A stretch of 64,000 bases of DNA from Erwinia persicina NBRC 102418 (GCF_001571305.1 NZ_BCTN01000003.1:124001-188000), one strand, 5' to 3'. Shown: positions 1 through 10,648, numbered from the stretch's first letter. The notes: generated from the letters alone by a model not told the origin. Numbers and translations are program-made.

Positions 1-509
1 TGCCGCAAAGTCGCCATTTTTCGCTGGCGTCGCCACCGCTGACTCTGCGGGGTGGGCTTTACCGTGGCGATCAGATTAGTGATGCGACGTGGGGGCTGTA
101 TCAGGGGGCGCTGAAATCATTGCTTCTGCCCAGGGTCGCTCAAATCATCACCTACACACTCCGTAATGACGATGGGAAAGATGCTGAATTTAGTCGTAAT
201 GCCCTGCGCGCCTATCAGATGCTGTATCAGCCGCGCAGCTACGATGGTGAGTTTCTGCGGGGTTGGGTGATGCAGAACCTGCAGCGCAAGCTGCCAGCCA
301 GCGTGACAACGCGTGAGCTACAACAGCTCGACTGGCACTTAAGCCAACTGCTGGACCGTCAGATTCTGAGTTCTCCCTACGTGCGCGATAATGCGCTGAT
401 GGTGAAAACATTAGCGCTCAATCTGGACAATTCCGGGCGTCAGGCCACTGCGACAGCCTCTGCCGAAATGCACACTTTTGATGCGGGTCGCCTCAACCCC
501 GTTCACTGA
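1..509 (+). CDS. tssM: Type VI secretion TssM/IcmF, 5' end outside window and apparently C-terminally truncated
   Basis: TssM is the large inner-membrane protein that, with TssL and TssJ, anchors the type VI baseplate. The reading frame is open from the left edge (codons from base 3) to a stop at 509. The visible 168 or so residues match the middle IcmF-related region: a GLYRGDQ segment, GLYQGALKSLLLPR, then AYQMLYQPRSYDGEFLRGW. Family members run about 1,100-1,300 residues and continue some 400 residues past this point into the IcmF C-terminal periplasmic domain. Here the frame stops shortly after SSPYVRDNAL with an unrelated tail, and tagF begins 14 bases later. I infer a 3' deletion; a naturally short IcmF-related protein is the alternative. 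Confidence 0.7.
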   Translation, partial: PQSRHFSLASPPLTLRGGLYRGDQISDATWGLYQGALKSLLLPRVAQIITYTLRNDDGKDAEFSRNALRAYQMLYQPRSYDGEFLRGWVMQNLQRKLPASVTTRELQQLDWHLSQLLDRQILSSPYVRDNALMVKTLALNLDNSGRQATATASAEMHTFDAGRLNPVH

Positions 510-522
510 TAGGGTCATCACT

Positions 523-1221
523 ATGGCAGCGAGAAATGACCTGGGATGGTATGGCAAACTGCCCACGGCGGGTGACTTTTTGCATCGCCGTATGCCGGAA
601 GGGCTGATTGACAGCTGGTCGAACTGGTTTCAGCTTGGCCTGGCTCACTGGCACCATCATCATGATGGGACGACAGACCCGTTCAGCCGGGCACCGGTGT
701 GGAACTTCGCCCTGCCCGCCACCCTGGGGGTTCAGCGGGTACAGATCGGTTGCCTGATGCCGTCGCGCGACAGAGTGGGACGGGCATGGCCCCTGCTGGC
801 GGTGCAAAGTGTTCCGGTGAGTGCCTGGCATCCCGCCCAACTGGCCATCTCCGGGGAGTGGTTTCAGGAGTTGGGTGCCACGCTTAATCAGTCCGTTCAG
901 CAGTTACACTCTGTAGACTGGCTTGAGCAGGCGCTGCGCGGCATGTCGCCCCTGTCGTTACCGGATACCGGGCGCTCCGATATTATGGATGTGATTGGCT
1001 ATCAGGACCTGCCCTGTACGCTGGCATGGCGGGAAGTGGCGCTCCATTTTGATCCACTGCAGTACATCAGTTACTGGTGGACCAATCAGAGTGACGGGTA
1101 TCCCCTGACCAGCCACAAACATAGCGGGAATCTGACCGCACAGCTCTTTTCGCAATTATTTCATCCGGCGGCCGGGTTAAAGCCGGGCCGTCACGGACTC
1201 TATCCTCCGATGTTTGAATAG
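523..1221 (+). CDS. tagF: Type VI secretion-associated protein TagF (ImpM family)
   Basis: TagF proteins (BMA_A0400/ImpM family) are cytoplasmic post-translational regulators of type VI secretion, usually acting as repressors in the threonine phosphorylation pathway. The 232-residue product opens with the family signature LGWYGKLPTAGDFLHRR, followed by the conserved PVWNFALPA and a GCLMPSRDRVGR stretch. I chose the ATG at 523, preceded by AGGG, because the TagF match starts there; an in-frame ATG at 478 would add 15 unmatched residues and overlap the tssM fragment. It is followed after 37 bases by tagH. Length and motifs look intact, unlike the preceding gene. Confidence 0.85.
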   Translation: MAARNDLGWYGKLPTAGDFLHRRMPEGLIDSWSNWFQLGLAHWHHHHDGTTDPFSRAPVWNFALPATLGVQRVQIGCLMPSRDRVGRAWPLLAVQSVPVSAWHPAQLAISGEWFQELGATLNQSVQQLHSVDWLEQALRGMSPLSLPDTGRSDIMDVIGYQDLPCTLAWREVALHFDPLQYISYWWTNQSDGYPLTSHKHSGNLTAQLFSQLFHPAAGLKPGRHGLYPPMFE

Positions 1222-1258
1222 CGTGTTTTGGCCATCGGCTTTATTGCAGGAAAAACGC

Positions 1259-2431
1259 ATGCGATTGACCATTTTACAGAACCAGGACGACATTCCGATC
1301 GTCGCCTGCGATTTTGTACCACCGGGCGGCACGATTGGCCGCAGCGTTGATAACGACCTGGTGCTGCCGGATCCTGAGCGGGCGATCTCGCGCCTGCAGG
1401 CGCTGGTACATGTGGCGGCTAACGGCGACTGTCGCCTGACCAACCAGGGTAGCGTCATTGCGGTGATCCACAACGGCAATGAACTGATGCGCGGCAGTCA
1501 GGTCACCCTGGAACACGGTGACACACTGGCTATCGGCCCTTATCAGATTGACGTCAGCGATCCGCAGCAAGTCAGCATGGCGACACAGGAACAGGTTGAC
1601 CCGCTGTCATTATTTGGTGACGAGGGGGCCTACAGCGACGATCCCCTGCAGATGCAGAGTCCCGCGGACGAGCCTGCTCCGCTCCCGACAGAAAGCCCTG
1701 ACACCGGGGCAGCCGATATGCGGACGGCACGTCAGACCGTAGCCCGTCTGGGAATTGACCCGATAAGCAACGATACGTCCTCCACCGACCATGACGCCCC
1801 GGAGGGGGGTAATCGTGAGCAGCGTTTGATGGCCGCACTGCTGGAAGGCATGGGGCTGGACACCACGCTGGATAAAACGCCGCTGACAGAAGATCAGATG
1901 CGTATTACCGGGCGTATGCTCAGTCTGTTTTCACAGGGTACTGTTGCGCTGCTTTCATCGCGTTCGATCCTGAAACGGGGAGTGAAAGCGGAAATGACGA
2001 TGATCCTGAATGAGGCCAACAATCCGTTCAAAATTCTTCCCTCAGGTAAAACGGTGCTGATGCAGATTTACCAGAGCCAGATGCCAGGTTTTATGCCGCC
2101 AGAGCAGGCGGTGCGCGATGCCCTGGTTGACCTGCAGGCCCATCAGTTAGGGATGATTGCCGGTATCCGCGCGATTATTGCCGCCATGCTGCAATCCTTT
2201 AACCCGCAGCGTCTGGAAGAACATGCCCGCCGCGACGGCGTACTACCGCGAATGGCGTTACCCCGTTGCAAAAAAGCTGCACTCTGGGACTATTTTATGC
2301 GTCACTATCAGAGCACGTCGGGTGAAATAGAGGATGATTTCCATACTCTGTTTGGCGAAGCCTTCCTGCACGCCTATGACATCGAAGTGAATCAATATAA
2401 AGATTCACAGACCCGCCCGGAAGACTTATGA
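1259..2431 (+). CDS. tagH: Type VI secretion FHA-domain protein TagH/Fha
   Basis: The FHA protein is the phosphothreonine-binding scaffold that PpkA phosphorylates to switch on type VI secretion. The 390-residue product has an N-terminal FHA fold (about residues 5-95) with the core motif GGTIGRSVDNDLVLPD and ISRLQALV. A low-complexity acidic linker follows (about 110-205). A C-terminal TagH domain then begins near MLSLFSQGTVALLSSR and includes QMPGFMPPEQAVRDAL. The ATG at 1259 sits 8 bases after AGG; an upstream in-frame ATG at 1214 overlaps tagF and adds non-FHA residues. The stop overlaps the next start (ATGA at 2428-2431), so translation is probably coupled to the phosphatase gene. Confidence 0.85.
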   Translation: MRLTILQNQDDIPIVACDFVPPGGTIGRSVDNDLVLPDPERAISRLQALVHVAANGDCRLTNQGSVIAVIHNGNELMRGSQVTLEHGDTLAIGPYQIDVSDPQQVSMATQEQVDPLSLFGDEGAYSDDPLQMQSPADEPAPLPTESPDTGAADMRTARQTVARLGIDPISNDTSSTDHDAPEGGNREQRLMAALLEGMGLDTTLDKTPLTEDQMRITGRMLSLFSQGTVALLSSRSILKRGVKAEMTMILNEANNPFKILPSGKTVLMQIYQSQMPGFMPPEQAVRDALVDLQAHQLGMIAGIRAIIAAMLQSFNPQRLEEHARRDGVLPRMALPRCKKAALWDYFMRHYQSTSGEIEDDFHTLFGEAFLHAYDIEVNQYKDSQTRPEDL

Positions 2432-3204
2432 ATATTACGTATTCCACCACCAGTCAGAAAGGTGCCCGTGAGAGTAATCAGGACACCATCGGGGCCCTGC
2501 TGGGGCAGCACGCCGCCTGCTTTATGGTCTGTGACGGTGTCGCCGGCTCATCGGGCGGTGAAATGGCGGCCACAATTGCCCGTGATACCCTGCTGGCCCA
2601 GCTTGACGTCGATGCCCCTCTTCAGCCCGACCGCACGGCGGTACTGATTGAAAATACCGAGCAGGCCATTCTCAGCGCGCAGAGGAATAATCCGAATTTT
2701 CGGCAGATGAGTACCACGCTTGCGGCACTCTTTATCGATCGGGATAACCTGCATGCCTGGTGGGCTCACGCCGGTGACAGCCGGGTATATCTTTTCCGGC
2801 GGGGCGTTGTACATAGCGTCACCCGCGACCACAGTCTGGTGCAGCAGTTACAGGATGCGGGATATGAAAACACAGGCATTAACAGCAGCTTACTCTATAA
2901 TGCCCTGGGTGCTGATGTGGCGCATCCGCACGGTTTCAGTGAGGTCGTGACGCTCCAGGATGGTGATGCCTTCCTGATTTGTACCGATGGTTTCTGGAGT
3001 CATCTCACCCCCGTCGAGATGGAACAGGCACTCCGGATGGTCAGTTGTCCGGAAGAGTGGCTGGCGCTGATGCAAAAAGCCATCGACCGCGGCGTAAAAA
3101 CAGATAATCTGAGCGCCGTGGCGGTATGGGTCGGTTCACCCCAGGAGACCACGCTACTCTTCTCCATGGCGGACTCTGCTCGCTTTCTTCCGCCACGCGA
3201 TTAA
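2428..3204 (+). CDS. pppA: Type VI secretion PP2C phosphatase PppA
   Basis: This is a 258-residue metal-dependent PP2C-type serine/threonine phosphatase, expected to reverse PpkA phosphorylation of the FHA protein. The PP2C motifs occur in order: GARESNQDTIG near the N-terminus, VCDGVAGSSGG, WWAHAGDSRVYLFR, TRDHSLVQQL, ICTDGFWSH and DNLSAVAVW near the C-terminus. The metal-binding aspartates of these motifs are all present, so the enzyme should be active. It begins with ATGA overlap on tagH and lies upstream of an exported protein and the kinase gene, giving a complete writer, reader and eraser set. Confidence 0.88.
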   Translation: MNITYSTTSQKGARESNQDTIGALLGQHAACFMVCDGVAGSSGGEMAATIARDTLLAQLDVDAPLQPDRTAVLIENTEQAILSAQRNNPNFRQMSTTLAALFIDRDNLHAWWAHAGDSRVYLFRRGVVHSVTRDHSLVQQLQDAGYENTGINSSLLYNALGADVAHPHGFSEVVTLQDGDAFLICTDGFWSHLTPVEMEQALRMVSCPEEWLALMQKAIDRGVKTDNLSAVAVWVGSPQETTLLFSMADSARFLPPRD

Positions 3205-3218
3205 CACCAAGGAATGTT

Positions 3219-4169
3219 ATGAAATTTTGGTTGCCAGCTACGTTGACTCTGTTGTTCGCTACCACGACCCAGGCGGCGGACTACCGGGTCGTTTATTCCC
3301 CCAGTCTTGAACTGGAAGTGTTTATCGATAATGTTTCCAGCAATGCGCCCGCTGCCTGGTGTCAGGAGACGTTGAACCTGCGTATTGTCTCCGGTAAAAG
3401 TACCGAGTCAGATGTTCTGACCCCTTTCTTACCGCGCGTGGGCAATTTGCTGCAAAATCAGTGCGGCAAACTGCTGGAGCTGCCGTGGCAGATGACTAAC
3501 GCCCGGGGCGCGGTACTGGCCACGGGAACAGCAGCAAAGGAGCAGAGCTGGCGTCCTATTGTGACGGCAGATGCCACCGCGACTGCAACGGCCAGCAACG
3601 CCTCGCCGCTCGATTTGTCGCAGCCAGCGAATGCCGAACCTCTCCAGCATTTTGATCTGCCAGGCGGCTGCCATTTTCGAACCTGGTGGGATGATAAGGG
3701 TAAATCACTCTTTATCCCGGATGATAAGAACATGAACTGCTCAACGGAGGGCTGGCTCGATGGTCAGAGTACACTGACCATGGCCCATGGCGACAAGAGC
3801 GAATCGCTGGCAGTAAACTTTTATCAGGGTTATCCGCTGGCCCATCTGCACCCGACCGGGGCGTCTCTGGATGTCGTATCGGTTAACAACCAGCGTATGG
3901 TGCTCGCAAGAGATGATGCCCCTGACAGCTGGCTGGTATTGCCCTTTAACAATAGCCTGCACGTCTGGTCGTTTGACGGCACGTTGCTGGTAAAAATGAG
4001 TAAAACTCAGGCCCGCGAGGGCGCCGCGTTGAAAACGGAAGTCGATGCTGTGCGGAAAACCTGGTCAGATAGCATTGATGCAGGTGTGAAAGTGAATGTG
4101 CTGCTGGTGGATGACCTGCACGCCGATCTGGCCGACCCGGCGATTGGCGCCTGGCGTACCGTTAACTAA
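3219..4169 (+). CDS. Exported protein of unknown function within the T6SS phosphorylation module
   Basis: I do not recognise this family. The 316-residue product starts at the ATG at 3219, behind AAGGA. It has a typical signal peptide (MKFWLPATLTLLFATTTQAA, cleavage probably after residue 19 or 20), so it should be periplasmic. No further membrane helix or lipobox is seen. The mature part is rich in short hydrophobic strands, with four visible cysteines (in AWCQ, NQCGK, GGCHF and NCST) that could form two disulfides. It lies between the phosphatase and kinase genes in the same orientation. That position suggests a periplasmic partner or sensor for the transmembrane kinase, loosely comparable to Tag proteins of Pseudomonas. 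This role is inference only. Confidence 0.75.
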   Translation: MKFWLPATLTLLFATTTQAADYRVVYSPSLELEVFIDNVSSNAPAAWCQETLNLRIVSGKSTESDVLTPFLPRVGNLLQNQCGKLLELPWQMTNARGAVLATGTAAKEQSWRPIVTADATATATASNASPLDLSQPANAEPLQHFDLPGGCHFRTWWDDKGKSLFIPDDKNMNCSTEGWLDGQSTLTMAHGDKSESLAVNFYQGYPLAHLHPTGASLDVVSVNNQRMVLARDDAPDSWLVLPFNNSLHVWSFDGTLLVKMSKTQAREGAALKTEVDAVRKTWSDSIDAGVKVNVLLVDDLHADLADPAIGAWRTVN

Positions 4170-4204
4170 TATCCCGCTCAACAGGGCGCCATGAGAGTTT
4201 CACT

Positions 4205-5620
4205 ATGTCGGCTAATGACCAACAAAAAAATGTACCTAACGCACTTCCCACTGGCTACCGGTTTAACGAGTTTGAAATCAAAGAAGTGATTGGGGGGGGC
4301 GGATTTGGCATAGTCTACCGTGCCTGGGATCATCTGCTTGAACGCACGATTGCGATTAAAGAGTATCTGCCGGTCTCGCTGGCCAGCCGCAACGAGGATC
4401 TGGCCATCAGCCTGCGCGGCGAGCGCTATCAGCGCCTGTTTAATGCCGGTCTGAACAGTTTTATCCAGGAAGCGCGTCTTCTCGCCCGCTTTAATCACCC
4501 GGGTCTGCTGCACGTTCTGCGCTTCTGGGAAGAGAACGGAACCGCCTACATGGGCACGCTATTCTACAGCGGGATGACGCTGAAAGCGTGGCAGCAGACC
4601 AGCCCGGAGAGTATTAACGAAGCATGGATACGGCAGCTTTTGCCGCCGTTGTTTGGTGCTATCAATACCATTCACCGCGCCGGGTATCTGCACCGTGATA
4701 TTTCACTCGATAATATTCAGATCCAGGATAACCAGTTACCCGTGCTGCTCGACTTTGGCTCAGCACGCAAAGAAATCGGAAACCTTTCCGATGAAATGGA
4801 GATCATGCTCAAGCCCGGCTATGCGCCCATTGAGCAGTACAGTGAAGAGGGCGACAGCGATCAGGGCCCCTGGACCGACATTTACGCGCTGGGCGCGGTA
4901 CTGCATACGCTGATCACCGGTAATCCCCCGCCGGTCAGCGTGGTACGCTGCATTGAAGATCGCTATCAGCCCCTGAGTACCCTGCGCCCCGAAGGGTATT
5001 CATTGCCGTTATTGCACGCGATAGACCGGGCTCTGGAAATGGATCCCCGGCAGCGACCACAATCCGTGGATGAGCTGGCAGCCCTGATTGACCTGCCGGT
5101 CAGTGAGATAGAGGAGCTGGTCGCCTCCCTGGACGTTGCACAGGAGGAACAGCCCGCCCTTCCCGACCCTGAACCCGTGGTGCTGGCCGTTAATCCGGCC
5201 GCGGGCGCTGCCGAGCCGGTAATGGCACCGCGCGTGGCAAAGCGTCTGTCGCGACCGCTGCTGTTACTGAGCGGCCTGGCCGTCGCCGCTGTCGTGGCAC
5301 TGGTCTGGGGGCTTAACCATGAGGACAGCGCGGTTCCGGAGCACTCTGCAGCGGCCAGCAACAGCACCGCAACCCCTTCCCCGGCGGTGCCTCCTGCCAG
5401 TGCGCCAGCGATGGCCACCGTGTATCTGAAGTTAAGCAGCGACGACGTGTTATTACTGAATGGCAGCGTGGTGGAAGTGAAACCGAATACTAGCGGTTAT
5501 GCTTCGCTTAATCTGGCGGCAGGGGACTATCAACTGGAAGTGCAAAACGCCAGCGGCGTTCGCAGCCAGCAGTTGAAGATCGATCGGCCAGGAACCTGGC
5601 TGATTAATCCGGGACGCTGA
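4205..5620 (+). CDS. ppkA: Type VI secretion Ser/Thr kinase PpkA-like
   Basis: This 471-residue Hanks-type kinase probably phosphorylates the FHA protein TagH. The kinase domain covers about residues 15-290. It has a glycine loop IGGGGFGIVYRAWD, the ATP-binding lysine in IAIKEY, the catalytic loop HRDISLDN, DFGSAR and a GYAPIEQY activation segment. An alanine/proline-rich linker leads to one transmembrane helix (about residues 350-367, LLLLSGLAVAAVVALVW). A short C-terminal periplasmic domain of about 100 residues, PEGA-like in texture, follows. It is shorter than Pseudomonas PpkA and lacks the large von Willebrand-type region. It is the last T6SS gene here and converges on chaC. Confidence 0.85.
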   Translation: MSANDQQKNVPNALPTGYRFNEFEIKEVIGGGGFGIVYRAWDHLLERTIAIKEYLPVSLASRNEDLAISLRGERYQRLFNAGLNSFIQEARLLARFNHPGLLHVLRFWEENGTAYMGTLFYSGMTLKAWQQTSPESINEAWIRQLLPPLFGAINTIHRAGYLHRDISLDNIQIQDNQLPVLLDFGSARKEIGNLSDEMEIMLKPGYAPIEQYSEEGDSDQGPWTDIYALGAVLHTLITGNPPPVSVVRCIEDRYQPLSTLRPEGYSLPLLHAIDRALEMDPRQRPQSVDELAALIDLPVSEIEELVASLDVAQEEQPALPDPEPVVLAVNPAAGAAEPVMAPRVAKRLSRPLLLLSGLAVAAVVALVWGLNHEDSAVPEHSAAASNSTATPSPAVPPASAPAMATVYLKLSSDDVLLLNGSVVEVKPNTSGYASLNLAAGDYQLEVQNASGVRSQQLKIDRPGTWLINPGR

Positions 5621-5632
5621 GTTTCTGTTTCT

Positions 5633-5664
5633 GTCCGGGGGGCGGTTGAGCGATCACCCCGGAC
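5633..5664. terminator. Inverted repeat between ppkA and chaC
   Basis: A perfect 8-bp inverted repeat (GTCCGGGG at 5633-5640, CCCCGGAC at 5657-5664) with a 16-base loop lies in the 50-bp gap between convergent ppkA and chaC. No clear T-run follows on either strand, so assignment as a terminator rests on position and stem strength. Confidence 0.4.
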
Positions 5665-5670
5665 GGACGC

Positions 5671-6348
5671 CTATCCCACCAGTCCGTTATGATATTCCTG
5701 CAGCTCACGCACCCGTTGTACCAGATCGGTCAGACAGTCGTCATACATCCCGCGCTGTTTCAGTTCCGTTTCCAGTGAAAAAAGATACTGCGCATTGGTG
5801 CCCAGCGGCCCTTTAGCCTGGGCAATCAGTGGGGCAATGGTTTTCGGGCAGGAATCTGGCTCGTACAGCGCGTGGCGAGGATCCATGACAAACACCAGCG
5901 CCGTCACCGTACGACCGTCATCCAGCGCCAGATCACACCAGGTCGGCAGATAGCAACCGGTAATCATTTCCCGTTTCCACAGCAGCTCAAGCTCTTCATG
6001 CAGCCTGGCTTCAGGCAGGCAGAAGGCCAGTCCGGTGGTCTGCCCCCCCTCTTTCAGCGCCAGCATACGCCCGGGCTGGCTGGCCGTGCCGCGGCCGGCT
6101 GTCAGGCGCAGGCAGAAAGCGCGGTGCCAGCCTTTCAGCGTTCCGGCGGCGACTTCATCCGCTTCAAAAACCGGGTTCCACATCAGTGACCCATAGCCAA
6201 AAATCCATACCGGGCTGTTATCCGGACGACAGGCCAGGGCCGCCGCCAGCGAGGCGGCACGCTGCTCGCAGGTCCACAACAGCGTTTCTTCAATATCACC
6301 AAAGGCCGTTTTGCAGTCCGCCTTTAATAAAAAATCTCGTGTTAACAT
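5671..6348 (-). CDS. chaC: Gamma-glutamylcyclotransferase ChaC (glutathione-specific)
   Basis: ChaC cleaves glutathione to 5-oxoproline and Cys-Gly; it was first named as a regulator of the ChaA cation antiporter. The 225-residue product closely follows the E. coli protein: TRDFLLKADCKTAFGDIEE at the start, the substrate loop VWIFGYGSLMWNP, the segment LKREMITGCYLPTW-like (WKREMITGCYLPTW) and GPLGTNAQYLFSLE. I chose the ATG at 6348 because GGAGGTGG precedes it and the match to E. coli begins there; the open frame extends 40 codons further upstream without family similarity. In E. coli it directly follows chaB, but here the sucrose regulon separates them. Confidence 0.92.
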   Translation of the reverse strand: MLTRDFLLKADCKTAFGDIEETLLWTCEQRAASLAAALACRPDNSPVWIFGYGSLMWNPVFEADEVAAGTLKGWHRAFCLRLTAGRGTASQPGRMLALKEGGQTTGLAFCLPEARLHEELELLWKREMITGCYLPTWCDLALDDGRTVTALVFVMDPRHALYEPDSCPKTIAPLIAQAKGPLGTNAQYLFSLETELKQRGMYDDCLTDLVQRVRELQEYHNGLVG

Positions 6349-6589
6349 TGCCACCTCCACACCACTGCTTAACATCCACGCTGTTCTGACTGCGTCCCTC
6401 AACGGTCTGATTTTCGCAAAAAAATGAGTGCGATGAATGACCTTATGCATTTCCGCGTGCGCAATCAAGTTTGAAGGCGATCACAAAAGAAAAAAAGTTT
6501 CACTTAAGTTTGTCGGCAGCCGGCGCGAAATCTTTACCCCCTGCACCGCCCTTCCACCACAAAGTGATAAAAAGAACTTTGATTTTTTT

Positions 6590-6605
6590 GCTAAACCAGT
6601 TTAGC
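6590..6605. promoter_or_regulatory. ScrR-like operator upstream of scrK
   Basis: GCTAAACCAGTTTAGC is a 7-bp perfect inverted repeat around CA, ending 33 bases before the scrK start. It differs by one base from the palindrome GCTAAACCGGTTTAGC, to which two copies before scrY also correspond. This is the expected type of site for a LacI/GalR-family repressor such as ScrR. Confidence 0.75.
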
Positions 6606-6638
6606 TTTTCGGCAGATAATCACTTAAGGATAATGATG

Positions 6639-7559
6639 ATGAGCAATAAAATCTGGGTACTGGGCGACGCAGTGGTAGACCTGCTGCCTGAAGGTGAAAC
6701 TCACCTGCTGAAGTGCCCCGGTGGCGCCCCGGCCAACGTCGCAGTGGGTATTGCCCGCCTGGGGGGAAACAGTGGTTTTATCGGCTGTGTCGGCGACGAC
6801 CCGTTTGGACGCTTCCTGCAGCAGACGCTACGCGATGAGAATGTTGATATTGAGCAGATGTATCGCGCGCCGGGCCATCGTACATCAACCGTGCTGGTCA
6901 GCCTGGATGCACAGGGCGAACGCCAGTTTACCTTTATGGTGCGTCCCTCTGCTGACCTGTTTCTCACCGCTGACCGCCTGCCGGCGTTTCGTGCCGGTGA
7001 AGGCCTGCACCTGTGCTCCATTGCCCTGAGTGCTGACCCCTCCCGCCGTGCGGCCATGCAGGCGATGCGGGCGATTAAAGCGGCAGGAGGCTGGGTCAGC
7101 TTCGACCCTAACCTGCGTGAGGATCTGTGGGCGGACCCGGCAGAGATGGACACCGTGCTGGCCGGCGCCTTTGCGCTGGCAGACATTATCAAACTGTCAG
7201 AGGATGAACTCGCCACGCTGACCGGCCATGCCAGTCTCACCGACGGCATCGCGGAATTTACCGCCGCGTATCAGCCCTCCCTGCTGCTGGTGACCTGTGG
7301 CAGCGAGGGCGTCAGCCTGTGGCAGAACGGAACGGTACAGCACTTCCCCGCCCCGTCGGTGGAGGTGGTCGACACCACGGGAGCGGGTGATGCATTTGTT
7401 GCCGGGCTGCTGGCAGCACTGGCCACTGAAGCCGATGCGCTGGCCCCCGTCCGCCTTGAGCAGGCCATCCAACAGGCGCAGCGCAGCGGTGCGGCCGCGA
7501 CCACCGCTAAAGGCGCCATGACGGCCCTGCCACACGCCGCCGACCTCGCCCGATTCTGA
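6639..7559 (+). CDS. scrK: Fructokinase ScrK
   Basis: ScrK phosphorylates the fructose released by ScrB to fructose-6-phosphate. The 306-residue PfkB/ribokinase-family product begins IWVLGDAVVDLLPEGE. It has the GGAPANVAVGIARLGG signature near residue 30 and the C-terminal motif DTTGAGDAFVAGLL with the catalytic aspartate. Three ATGs occur in a row (6633, 6636, 6639). The last is 8 bases from AAGGA and gives the usual family length, so I used it. The upstream open frame overlaps the operator and promoter region and is not coding. It is separated from scrY by 144 bases carrying two further operators, so scrK may be its own transcription unit with read-through. Confidence 0.92.
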   Translation: MSNKIWVLGDAVVDLLPEGETHLLKCPGGAPANVAVGIARLGGNSGFIGCVGDDPFGRFLQQTLRDENVDIEQMYRAPGHRTSTVLVSLDAQGERQFTFMVRPSADLFLTADRLPAFRAGEGLHLCSIALSADPSRRAAMQAMRAIKAAGGWVSFDPNLREDLWADPAEMDTVLAGAFALADIIKLSEDELATLTGHASLTDGIAEFTAAYQPSLLLVTCGSEGVSLWQNGTVQHFPAPSVEVVDTTGAGDAFVAGLLAALATEADALAPVRLEQAIQQAQRSGAAATTAKGAMTALPHAADLARF

Positions 7560-7596
7560 TCCCTGCCCCGCACAAATTGCCAACCCGGTCACACTT

Positions 7597-9242
<1,646 letters not shown>

Positions 9243-9271
9243 CGGCTTCATCACAATAATGAAAAGGTGAC

Positions 9272-10648
9272 ATGATGAATTTTGAAAAAACAGCCCGGGA
9301 ACTTCTGCCCTTACTGGGTGGAAGGGAAAATATCGCCAGCGCCGCGCACTGCGCTACGCGCCTGCGTCTGGTGATGGTCGATGATGAACTCGTACAGAAA
9401 GAGGCCATTGAAGCACTGGAAGGGGTGAAAGGCTGCTTCCGCAATGCCGGACAGATGCAGATCATTTTCGGCAGTGGCATCGTGAATAAAGTCCATGCGG
9501 CATTCGTGAAAGAAGCGGGCATTAACGAGTCCAGCAAGAGTGAAGCCGCCGATATTGCCGCGCAAAAGCTGAATCCGTTTCAACGCATAGCGCGCGTGCT
9601 GTCGAATATCTTCGTGCCGATTATCCCGGCCATTGTCGCTTCAGGCCTGCTGATGGGCCTGCTGGGCATGGTGAAAACTTACGGCTGGGTCGACGCCAGT
9701 AGCGCCCTGTTTATCATGCTGGATATGTGCAGCTCGGCGGCGTTTATCATTCTGCCGATCCTGATTGGCTTTACCGCCGCACGTGAATTCGGTGGTAACC
9801 CTTATCTTGGGGCGACCCTGGGCGGCATACTGACCCACCCCGCGCTGACCAACGCGTGGGGCGTCGCCAGCGGTTTCCATACCATGAACTTCTTTGGTCT
9901 GGAAATTGCGATGATTGGCTATCAGGGAACGGTTTTCCCGGTGCTGCTGGCCGTCTGGTTTATGAGCCACTGTGAGAAACGACTGCGCCGCGTGATACCC
10001 GATGCGCTGGATATCATTCTTACGCCGTTCCTGACGGTAATTATCTCCGGCTTTATCGCCCTGCTGATCATCGGCCCGGCGGGACGGATGCTGGGTGACG
10101 GCATCTCACTGGTTCTCAGCACGCTGATCGCCCATGCTGGCTGGCTGGCCGGGCTGCTGTTCGGCGGGCTGTACTCGGTGATTGTGATCACCGGGATCCA
10201 CCACAGCTTCCATGCTATTGAGGCCGGGCTGCTGGGCAATCCGTCAATTGGCGTTAACTTCCTGCTGCCAATCTGGTCAATGGCCAATGTGGCCCAGGGG
10301 GGTGCATGTCTGGCGGTGTGGTTTAAAACCCGGGACATCAAGGTGCGCAGCATCGTGCTGCCCTCGGCGTTTTCTGCCATGCTCGGTATTACCGAAGCGG
10401 CCATTTTCGGCGTTAACCTGCGCTACATAAAACCTTTCATTGCCGGACTGGTCGGTGGTGCGCTGGGCGGGGCCTGGGTAGTGACAATGCACGTCAATAT
10501 GACTGCCGTTGGTCTGACTGCCCTGCCGGGGATGGCTATTGTGCAGGCCAGCTCCATGCTCAACTATCTGATCGGCATGGTGATCGCCTTTGGTACGGCA
10601 TTCGTGCTGTCGCTGCTGCTGAAAATCAAATTTGAGGTGAAAGCATGA
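9272..10648 (+). CDS. scrA: Sucrose-specific PTS enzyme IIBC ScrA
   Basis: ScrA imports sucrose and phosphorylates it to sucrose-6-phosphate; the IIA function must come from the glucose IIA (Crr) encoded elsewhere. The 458-residue protein has an N-terminal IIB domain with the phosphorylatable cysteine in AAHCATRLRL (about residue 26). The IIC membrane domain (about 110-455) has many hydrophobic helices and the sugar-binding ITGIHHSFHAIEAGL region. No IIA domain is fused. Two ATGs (9272, 9275) follow AGGTG; either is possible. The stop overlaps scrB (ATGA at 10645-10648), so synthesis is probably coupled. Confidence 0.94.
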   Translation: MMNFEKTARELLPLLGGRENIASAAHCATRLRLVMVDDELVQKEAIEALEGVKGCFRNAGQMQIIFGSGIVNKVHAAFVKEAGINESSKSEAADIAAQKLNPFQRIARVLSNIFVPIIPAIVASGLLMGLLGMVKTYGWVDASSALFIMLDMCSSAAFIILPILIGFTAAREFGGNPYLGATLGGILTHPALTNAWGVASGFHTMNFFGLEIAMIGYQGTVFPVLLAVWFMSHCEKRLRRVIPDALDIILTPFLTVIISGFIALLIIGPAGRMLGDGISLVLSTLIAHAGWLAGLLFGGLYSVIVITGIHHSFHAIEAGLLGNPSIGVNFLLPIWSMANVAQGGACLAVWFKTRDIKVRSIVLPSAFSAMLGITEAAIFGVNLRYIKPFIAGLVGGALGGAWVVTMHVNMTAVGLTALPGMAIVQASSMLNYLIGMVIAFGTAFVLSLLLKIKFEVKA

